Source of the DNA: Oribacterium sp.
GTDB taxonomy: Bacteria; Bacillota_A; Clostridia; Lachnospirales; Lachnospiraceae
Length of the DNA: 12,331 nt
Direction: 5' to 3'
Assembly (NCBI GenBank): GCA_017940955.1
Contig: JAGAXP010000295.1
Location: 1-12,331, forward strand
The notes below the pieces were generated by a model. That model saw only the letters and a list, made by a program, of their open reading frames with translations. It did no database searches and was not told the origin of the DNA. The position numbers and the translations under genes are program-made. This document shows, piece after piece, positions 6,751 to 12,331 of the stretch (its first letter is position 1; each line of letters opens with the position of its first letter).

Positions 6751-7389
6751 ATGGAAAACAGCTATCAGAAAATCGAAGTTACGGGAATATCATTACCACT
6801 GAAGGTTACAAGGGGACATTTCGCCACAAACCACTCTCACACCAACTATTATATAGACCTTACTACAGTCAAGACCAGAGCTTCCGAAGCTCATACTGTA
6901 GCTGCTAAGCTTGTGGAGAGATACCTTTTCGGTCTGGTCGTAGATACCATAATTTGCGATGAAGGCACAGAGGTCATAGGCGCATTTATCGCAGAAGAAC
7001 TTACAAAAAGCGGCGCCATGAATACCAATGCCCACAAGACCATCTATATCATAAAGCCGGAGTTCAACACCAACTCCCAGATCATTTTCAGAGACAACAT
7101 TAAGCCTATGGTAAGGGGCAAGAATGTTCTCATACTTGAGGGCTCCGTCTCCACCGGAAAATCCATAAACAAGGTTATCGAGGCTGTAAAGTACTATGGC
7201 GGCAAGTTAAGCGGTGTTACGGCTGTATTCAGTGCCATCACTGCCTACAACGGTATCCCGGTAGTTTCAGTTTACGGCAAAAACGATCTCCCGGACTATG
7301 CTTATGCCGACTACAACGAGTGCCCACTTTGTAAAGCTGGCCAGCCCATCGACGGTCTCGTGAACTCCTTTGGTGTTTCGATGATCTAA
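6751..7389 (+). CDS. Orotate phosphoribosyltransferase-like protein
   Basis: A 212-residue protein with a phosphoribosyltransferase (type I) fold signature. It has an N-terminal FATNHSHTNYYID segment (24-36), a DEGTEVIGAFIAEEL helix start (70-84), the PRPP-loop region VLILEGSVSTGKS (126-138) and a C-terminal CPLCKAG (191-197). The overall pattern resembles bacterial orotate phosphoribosyltransferase relatives, which transfer phosphoribosyl from PRPP to a base in the cytosol. However the acidic pair normally found before the loop (DD in VVDDxxTTG) reads EG here, so catalytic identity is uncertain. The start ATG has AGGAG 5 nt upstream. It is a single-gene unit, on the plus strand against its neighbours, and ends at a bidirectional terminator. 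No other pyrimidine gene is nearby to support pyrE. Base use matches its neighbours. Confidence 0.7.
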   Translation: MENSYQKIEVTGISLPLKVTRGHFATNHSHTNYYIDLTTVKTRASEAHTVAAKLVERYLFGLVVDTIICDEGTEVIGAFIAEELTKSGAMNTNAHKTIYIIKPEFNTNSQIIFRDNIKPMVRGKNVLILEGSVSTGKSINKVIEAVKYYGGKLSGVTAVFSAITAYNGIPVVSVYGKNDLPDYAYADYNECPLCKAGQPIDGLVNSFGVSMI

Positions 7390-7396
7390 CCGGACG

Positions 7397-7437
7397 AAAA
7401 AAGAAGCTCATGCCAATGGCATGAAGCTTCTTTTTTT
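7397..7437. terminator. Bidirectional terminator between converging genes
   Basis: GAAGCT-CATGCC (7403-7414) pairs with GGCATG-A-AGCTTC (7418-7430) with a one-base bulge and a 3-nt loop. Six A precede and seven T follow, so it works in both directions. It lies 8 nt after the stop of the plus-strand gene and 5 nt beyond the galT stop on the minus strand. Confidence 0.93.
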
Positions 7438-7441
7438 CATA

Positions 7442-9031
7442 TCAAAGTGTTTTAATGAACCTGTCAAATGCAGCCTGTCCCTCAGGGGTACGCTTGTAAA
7501 CTCCTGCGTCTTCAAGGACATGCATGAAGACCTTTCCGATCTCATCCCGGAGGATATCGTCGAAGTTCTCGGCATTGACCTCGATGTCACGTCTGTAATA
7601 CTCCTCCATAAACTCATCGAACCAGTCTGCGTGCTTCTCAAGCTCAGGAATATCCCTTAAGTCCTTACCGGAAAGGAATGCTTCCTTGAGCTCTGCCATC
7701 TCCTGCTTTAATCGGCTTGGAAGAACAGCAAGGCCCATAACCTCTATGAGTCCGATGTTTTCCTTCTTTATGTGGTGAAGCTTAGCATGAGGATGATAAA
7801 CCCCAAGAGGATGCTCATCAGTAGTGATATTGTTTCGAAGCACCAGGTCAAGCTGGTACTCTTCCCCAACCTTTCTCGCTATGGGAGTGATGGTTGAGTG
7901 AGGAACACCGTCAGTCTCTGCAAAGATAAATGCAGCTTCATCAGTGTAGCCCCTCCATGCCCCGAGGATATGATCCGCAAGATCAGCTATTTTTGCAATA
8001 TTCTCACCGGTAAGACGGATAACCGACATCGGCCATTTTACAACTCCGGCCTTAATATCCTCAAAGCCCGGTACAACGAAGCTTCTCTCTACAGGAGCCT
8101 TTGCCATGGCGAACTCATAGTTTCCGCCCTGGAAATGCTCATGCGCAAGGATGGAACCACCGACTATGGGAAGGTCAGCATTGGAACCCACAAAATAGTG
8201 CGGGAACTGACGGACAAAATCGAAAAGCTTCAAAAATGCGCTCTTATCGATCTTCATCGGAGTATGTTTGGTATTCAGAACGATGCAATGCTCGTTGTAG
8301 TAAACATATGGTGAATACTGGAATCCCCACTCCTGGCCCTGGATCTCGATAGGGATGATACGGTGATTCTCTCTTGCCGGATAATCAACACGTCCGGCAT
8401 AACCCTCGCACTCACAGCAAAGCTGACACTTGGGATACCCCGTCTGCTTTGCCTTTCCTGCTGCCGCAATAGCCTTCGGATCCTTCTCCGGCTTACTGAG
8501 ATTTATGGTAATGTCAAGCTCCCCATACTCTGTTTCAGTCTTCCACTTCAGATCCTTCTTTACTCTGTAGCGTCTTATATAATCAGTATCTCTGCAGAAT
8601 GTATAGTACCAGTCAGTAGCAACCTTCGGATCCTCCTCATAAAGATCCGAGAAATTTGCCTGAACCTCTGAAGGTCTGGGCGTCAGAGCCCCCATAAGCT
8701 TTGTATCAAACAGGTCTCTGTATACAACGGAATCCCCCTCCGTAAGACCATGCTCCACCGCATAATCATTGAGCACCTTCAGAACATTCTCAAGATATGA
8801 CCCATCATCAACAATCCCGGTTTCCGTAGTAGTCTTAAACTCCTCTGCCTCAACCTCATCAAACGGAATCTTCTCCGCCTCTTCCAGAACCTCATCCTTA
8901 GTTGAGGTCACTTCATCCACCTTCAAATTCAGCGCCACCGTATTAAGCGCCCATGTAATGTCTTCTTCCTCTATAAGCGTAGTTCTGTACGCATACGCAA
9001 CTAAATTTTTTATTCCACACTGTAAATCCAT
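7442..9031 (-). CDS. galT: UDP-glucose--hexose-1-phosphate uridylyltransferase, Firmicutes type
   Basis: Third Leloir enzyme: exchanges the uridylyl group between UDP-glucose and galactose-1-phosphate, giving UDP-galactose and glucose-1-phosphate. The 529-residue sequence matches the Gram-positive class (galT type 2, normally around 500 residues), which differs greatly from E. coli GalT. Visible are YPKCQLC with further cysteines (199-208), EGYAGR, YSPYVYYNEHCIVL (239-252) and the active-site-like HEHFQ (297-301) in GGSILAHEHFQGG, equivalent to the HPHxQ motif where a histidine is uridylylated. A somewhat long acidic segment sits near residues 48-75. The start ATG at 9031 has GAAGGTG about 8 nt upstream. 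It is last in the gal operon and separated from galE by the hairpin element. Its end coincides with the shared terminator. Confidence 0.95.
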   Translation of the reverse strand: MDLQCGIKNLVAYAYRTTLIEEEDITWALNTVALNLKVDEVTSTKDEVLEEAEKIPFDEVEAEEFKTTTETGIVDDGSYLENVLKVLNDYAVEHGLTEGDSVVYRDLFDTKLMGALTPRPSEVQANFSDLYEEDPKVATDWYYTFCRDTDYIRRYRVKKDLKWKTETEYGELDITINLSKPEKDPKAIAAAGKAKQTGYPKCQLCCECEGYAGRVDYPARENHRIIPIEIQGQEWGFQYSPYVYYNEHCIVLNTKHTPMKIDKSAFLKLFDFVRQFPHYFVGSNADLPIVGGSILAHEHFQGGNYEFAMAKAPVERSFVVPGFEDIKAGVVKWPMSVIRLTGENIAKIADLADHILGAWRGYTDEAAFIFAETDGVPHSTITPIARKVGEEYQLDLVLRNNITTDEHPLGVYHPHAKLHHIKKENIGLIEVMGLAVLPSRLKQEMAELKEAFLSGKDLRDIPELEKHADWFDEFMEEYYRRDIEVNAENFDDILRDEIGKVFMHVLEDAGVYKRTPEGQAAFDRFIKTL

Positions 9032-9072
9032 ATATTTGCACCTTCAAAAACGTTTATTAAGCCACAATCGGA

Positions 9073-9228
9073 AGAAAATGCAAGGGATGGGTGGCTAGGC
9101 TTGCGAGTTGAAAGAACATCGTGGATGTTGTGTTCGCATCCGGGCGCACGTGAGTGCGACAGGGGCGAACACAACAGCCGCGATGTTCTTTCAATCTCGT
9201 GGGCCGCCACACGTCCCTTGCATTTTCT
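9073..9228 (+). repeat. 156-bp hairpin element between galE and galT
   Basis: The two halves are near-complete inverse complements. Perfect blocks are 15 bp at the ends (9073-9087 with 9214-9228, AGAAAATGCAAGGGA), GTGGC/GCCAC (9091-9095 with 9206-9210), 14 bp (9108-9121 with 9181-9194), 12 bp (9126-9137 with 9165-9176) and an apical CGCAC/GTGCG (9145-9149 with 9154-9158) closing a GTGA loop. Most differences between the arms pair as G-U if the plus strand is transcribed. The element has the shape of a palindromic mobile repeat (MITE or REP-like) or a stable RNA. No clear target duplication flanks it, and it contains no plausible gene. Strand is assigned by the wobble argument only. Confidence 0.85.
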
Positions 9229-9244
9229 GTACCATTTCACCGAA

Positions 9245-10261
9245 TTACGAATTATACCCGTTAGGATTCTTCTGCTGCCAGTTCCAGGAATCCCTGCACA
9301 TATCCTCGAGATCGAACTGCGCCTTCCAGCCGAGCTCCTTCTCTGCCTTAGCAGGACTTGAATAGCAGGTCGCGATATCACCATCACGTCTTGGCTTCAT
9401 AACATAAGGCAGCTCCTTACCGCAAGCCTTCTCAAAAGCATGGATAACATCAAGAACAGAATAACCATGTCCTGTTCCGAGATTGCATACAAATACACCG
9501 TCATTCTTTGCAAATCTCTCGATAGCCTTAACATGTCCCTTTGCAAGGTCAACTACATGGATGTAGTCACGAACTCCGGTTCCGTCAGGTGTATCGTAGT
9601 CATTTCCGAATACATTGATCTCCGGAAGCTTTCCGATGGCAACCTGTGCAACATAAGGAAGAAGGTTGTTAGGAATGCCCTTAGGATCCTCACCGATGAG
9701 ACCTGACTCATGAGCTCCGATAGGATTGAAATATCTTAAGAGGATAACATTCCACTCAGGATCTGCTGTATGAACATCTGTAAGGATCTGCTCCTGCATC
9801 CACTTGGTCCAGCCGTAAGGATTGGTGCAGGTTCCCTTAGGACAGTTCTCTGTGATAGGGATTTCGGCAGGATCTCCGTAAACAGTAGCGGAGCTTGAGA
9901 AAATGATATTCTTTACTCCGTGAGCACGCATCTCCTCAACAAGATTCAAGGTTGAACCGATATTTGTGCGGTAATACTCAACCGGCTTGTGAACTGACTC
10001 ACCTACAGCCTTGAGTCCCGCAAAATGGATAACTGCATCTATCTCATTCTCATCGAAAATTTTCTTAACGGCTGCTCTGTCCAGAAGATCCTCCTGATAG
10101 AACTTTACCTTCTTTCCGCTTATCTCTTCGATACGGTCAACTGCCTTCTGGTTTGAATTGTAAAGATTGTCAATGATAACTACCTCGTAGCCTTCGTTAA
10201 GAAGCTCAACACATGTATGGCTTCCGATATATCCGGCACCGCCTGTTACAAGAATTCTCAT
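9245..10261 (-). CDS. galE: UDP-glucose 4-epimerase
   Basis: Interconverts UDP-galactose and UDP-glucose using tightly bound NAD+, regenerating the UDP-glucose that GalT uses. It is an extended short-chain dehydrogenase of 338 residues, the same size as E. coli GalE. The Rossmann motif GGAGYIG is at 7-13, the catalytic Ser124 in SSSATVYG, and Tyr149 and Lys153 in NPYGWTK, numbering identical to the E. coli enzyme. [13 protein letters not shown] and [13 protein letters not shown] are also typical. The ATG at 10261 is chosen because AGGAG lies 5 nt upstream; the ATG at 10276 adds MRGDY, has no ribosome binding site and itself overlaps the AGGAG. It begins 22 nt after galK, suggesting coupled translation. 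Confidence 0.97.
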   Translation of the reverse strand: MRILVTGGAGYIGSHTCVELLNEGYEVVIIDNLYNSNQKAVDRIEEISGKKVKFYQEDLLDRAAVKKIFDENEIDAVIHFAGLKAVGESVHKPVEYYRTNIGSTLNLVEEMRAHGVKNIIFSSSATVYGDPAEIPITENCPKGTCTNPYGWTKWMQEQILTDVHTADPEWNVILLRYFNPIGAHESGLIGEDPKGIPNNLLPYVAQVAIGKLPEINVFGNDYDTPDGTGVRDYIHVVDLAKGHVKAIERFAKNDGVFVCNLGTGHGYSVLDVIHAFEKACGKELPYVMKPRRDGDIATCYSSPAKAEKELGWKAQFDLEDMCRDSWNWQQKNPNGYNS

Positions 10262-10266
10262 ATAGT

Positions 10267-10271
10267 CTCCT
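10267..10271 (-). promoter_or_regulatory. Ribosome binding site that fixes the galE start
   Basis: AGGAG on the minus strand lies 5 nt before the ATG at 10261, in the galK-galE gap. It decides between this start and the in-frame ATG at 10276. Confidence 0.8.
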
Positions 10272-10283
10272 CTCATTACTTAT

Positions 10284-11459
10284 TTAAACCACCTGTGGAC
10301 CGTCGCCGATGCTTACCACATAGAAGGTACAGTCATAACCCACACGGTTTCTGTATGCTTCACCCACAAGCTTCCTGAAGTCTTCAACCGCCTCATCCTT
10401 TACGATGGAAACTGTGCAGCCTCCGAATCCGCCGCCGGTCATACGTGAGCCGAGAACTCCGGGTACCTTCCAGGCCTCTTCCACAAGGATGTCAAGCTCC
10501 TCGCAGCTAACCTCGAAATCATCTCTCAGGGAAACATGTGAAGCATTCATAAGCTTTCCGAAGGTATCAATGTCTCCGGCTTTTAATGCTGCAACAGCTG
10601 TCAATGTACGGTTATTCTCATAAACCGCATGTTTTGCTCTCTTCTGAACAACCGGATCCTTGATGGCACCCTTATGCTTTTCAAAATCCTCGTTGCTAAG
10701 GTCACCAAGTGTCTTTATCCCTGCAACGGAAGCAAGTATCTCTCTTGCCTCCTCGGATTCTCTTCTTCTGTCATTGTAAGCTGAGCCCACAAGCTTATGC
10801 TTCTTGTTTGTATTGGTAACCACCAGCTTCATTCCGTTTAAAACCACGGGAGCATACTCGTAATTCAGTGTGGCACAGTCCAGGAAGATAGCATTATCCT
10901 TTTTACCCATGGAGCTTGCGAACTGATCCATGATTCCGCAGTTCATACCGCAGTAGTTGTTCTCCGCATCCTGTCCAATGACGGCAAGATCAACATTTGT
11001 TACATCAAAGCCGTAAAGCTCTCTCAAAACGAAGCCTGTAAGAACCTCGATGGATGCGCTGGAGGAAAGACCTGAACCATTGGGAATGTTTCCATAGATA
11101 GCTATATCAAGACCCCGGTCCATCTTAAAGCCTCTCTTTTCAAAGGCCCACATAACTCCCTTTAAGTAGGATGTCCAATTATCATCTTTTAAAGGTTTGA
11201 ATTCATCAAGCGATGTTTCTATAACACCGGTTTTGTCGAGATTCACACTGTAAAAACGAAGCTTACGGTCATCTCTCTTTTTTGCCGCTGCATAAGTTCC
11301 TATAGTAAGTGCACAGGGGAAAACATGACCTCCGTTATAATCGGTATGCTCTCCGATGAGATTTACACGTCCTGGTGCAAAATAGCACTTTACGCCATCT
11401 GATGCGCCGAATTTCTCTTCAAATGCTTTTAAAACGCCTTCTTTAAATGAAAGATCCAT
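10284..11459 (-). CDS. galK: Galactokinase
   Basis: First committed Leloir enzyme: ATP-dependent phosphorylation of alpha-D-galactose at C1, cytosolic. It is a GHMP kinase of 391 residues, the usual length. The three family motifs are complete: the galactokinase signature GRVNLIGEHTDYNGG (30-44), the ATP-binding loop GNIPNGSGLSSSAS (123-136) and SRMTGGGFGGC (338-348). The probable catalytic base is Asp178 (CGIMDQF), with Arg31 as transition-state partner. The start ATG at 11459 has a strong AGGAGG 8 nt upstream. It is first in the galK-galE-galT operon, directly behind the operon promoter. Confidence 0.97.
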   Translation of the reverse strand: MDLSFKEGVLKAFEEKFGASDGVKCYFAPGRVNLIGEHTDYNGGHVFPCALTIGTYAAAKKRDDRKLRFYSVNLDKTGVIETSLDEFKPLKDDNWTSYLKGVMWAFEKRGFKMDRGLDIAIYGNIPNGSGLSSSASIEVLTGFVLRELYGFDVTNVDLAVIGQDAENNYCGMNCGIMDQFASSMGKKDNAIFLDCATLNYEYAPVVLNGMKLVVTNTNKKHKLVGSAYNDRRRESEEAREILASVAGIKTLGDLSNEDFEKHKGAIKDPVVQKRAKHAVYENNRTLTAVAALKAGDIDTFGKLMNASHVSLRDDFEVSCEELDILVEEAWKVPGVLGSRMTGGGFGGCTVSIVKDEAVEDFRKLVGEAYRNRVGYDCTFYVVSIGDGPQVV

Positions 11460-11537
11460 TGGTATATCCTCCTGTGTCCGGGAACCAAAAGCCCACCGAA
11501 TATAAACTGATAAAAATCTGTCATTATTTCATGGAAC

Positions 11538-11566
11538 ATTATAGAAATGATGTCTTTCGTAGTCAA
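11538..11566 (-). promoter_or_regulatory. Strong sigma-A promoter of the gal operon
   Basis: On the minus strand TTGACT (11566-11561) and TATAAT (11543-11538) are separated by exactly 17 bp: 5/6 and 6/6 matches. Transcription would start near 11531, about 70 nt before galK. No clear LacI/GalR-type palindrome overlaps it, so the control of induction is not evident from sequence. Confidence 0.85.
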
Positions 11567-11812
11567 CGCGAAAAAACATCTGAAATTCTTAGATATTCTT
11601 TCATTCATGTATCATTAATGTCCCGCTGAAATATCATGATCCACCTGACTAATTTACCATATTTTCATGGATTTCCCACGGTTTATTATATCTTTGATGA
11701 TTTATGCTTTTGATATAGTTGAAAATGATAGCAGCCATCAAAATCAACCATTTTGCGACAACCCCCGTCCCCATAGTCCGTCGACCGAACTGTCACCTTA
11801 AAATCTGCAGCA
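11567..11812. other. AT-rich intergenic region upstream of the gal promoter
   Basis: No gene or RNA is recognised. It contains a TATATC/GATATA inverted pair (11687-11692 and 11712-11717) spaced by 19 bp, the 8-bp palindrome ATCATGAT near 11632-11639, and on the minus strand a G-rich stretch GGGGACGGGGGTTGTCGC (11772-11755). No intrinsic terminator is apparent after the permease gene, so its transcript may run into the gal operon. Confidence 0.5.
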
Positions 11813-12331
11813 TCAGAAAATGCCCACCGCTGTGAGACTCATTATCCAGAAGAATATGGTGAACAGTGATAAAACAGTACTTATGGCAAGAAGCTGACCC
11901 TGAAGCTCCCCGTCTCCGCCCATGTTCTGAGCCATAGGAAAAGAAGCTCCGGCAATAGGGGTGGCATAAAGACTGAAAGCGATGAAGAGTTCAGGTCCCC
12001 TGTAGCCGATCATATACATCAGCACAAGTATAAATGCAGGCACTGCTATAAGCTTTAAGAATATGGTAGTAACAATAACATTGACATTCTTGCCTATATC
12101 AGGCAGTGAAAGTGTTGCACCCAGTATGAAGATGGAAATCGGTGTAGTCATGGACGCAAAATCACCGATGGGTTTCATTACAGATGTCGGAATCTGCCAG
12201 CCCGCAAATTTAAATATACTTCCGGCAATGGCACCTACTATCAGAGGATTTGTAAGGATATTAATGACGATTTTTTTGACATCCACCTTTGAACCTGTAC
12301 TTCTGTCAAAAAGGGAAAAAATGATAACCGC
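11813..12331 (-). CDS. AEC-family permease, C-terminal part (cut by the window edge)
   Basis: The frame is open from the right edge to a TGA at 11813-11815, giving 172 residues of the C-terminal half of an AEC (auxin efflux carrier-like) transporter; complete members have about 300-320 residues and ten membrane helices. About five hydrophobic helices are visible (fragment residues 28-45, 60-76, 83-108, 113-129 and 146-170). Family-typical features include NPLIVGAIAG in the first helix of the C-terminal repeat and SLYATPIAGASFPMAQ with a helix-breaking proline. An internal GTG at 12286 is not the real start, because the frame continues upstream as membrane-protein sequence (AVIIFSLF). Substrates in this family include organic acids such as malate; none can be assigned here. 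It is on the same strand as gal, with 353 bp between. Confidence 0.85.
   Translation of the reverse strand, partial: AVIIFSLFDRSTGSKVDVKKIVINILTNPLIVGAIAGSIFKFAGWQIPTSVMKPIGDFASMTTPISIFILGATLSLPDIGKNVNVIVTTIFLKLIAVPAFILVLMYMIGYRGPELFIAFSLYATPIAGASFPMAQNMGGDGELQGQLLAISTVLSLFTIFFWIMSLTAVGIF

Noticed and set aside
9101..9365. Two overlapping plus-strand open frames across the hairpin element and galE end
   Set aside because: They run through the inverted repeat and into the antisense of galE, with no ribosome binding site and no family resemblance.
10262..10276. Upstream galE start at ATG 10276
   Set aside because: No ribosome binding site precedes it, and the AGGAG for the ATG at 10261 lies inside the extra codons.

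Overview
The window reads as chromosomal DNA of a Gram-positive anaerobe of the Clostridia, most likely a Lachnospiraceae member of the Butyrivibrio/Roseburia kind. This is inferred from protein flavour (Firmicutes-type GalT, archaeal/fungal-type Asd, a compact parE-parC pair), strong AGGAG ribosome binding sites and AT-rich intergenic DNA with sigma-A-like promoters. Species cannot be fixed from sequence alone.

Layout from left to right. Positions 1-586 hold no convincing gene: a possible gene end at the left edge, a 53-bp tandem repeat (six copies plus a partial one, 95-427), and a terminator with a 28-bp stem for the next gene. Then come asd (aspartate-semialdehyde dehydrogenase), parC and parE (topoisomerase IV), all on the minus strand. 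A 500-bp divergent spacer carries promoters for parE and for a plus-strand phosphoribosyltransferase-fold gene. That gene converges on the gal operon at a shared bidirectional terminator (7397-7437).

The gal operon is read leftwards as galK, galE, galT from one strong promoter (TTGACT-N17-TATAAT, 11538-11566). Together the three Leloir enzymes convert galactose to glucose-1-phosphate. galK and galE are close enough for translational coupling. galE and galT are separated by 213 bp, most of it a 156-bp hairpin element. The right edge contains the C-terminal half of an AEC-family permease on the same strand.

The protein genes are ordinary housekeeping and sugar-metabolism genes. The unusual material is non-coding: (1) the hairpin element between galE and galT, whose arm differences mostly become G-U pairs in plus-strand RNA and whose tip is a GUGA tetraloop, which suggests an RNA or mobile repeat oriented against the operon; (2) the 53-bp repeat array, where four units carry a promoter-like signal pointing left; (3) structured leaders before asd and parE. 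No complete novel multi-gene system was found.
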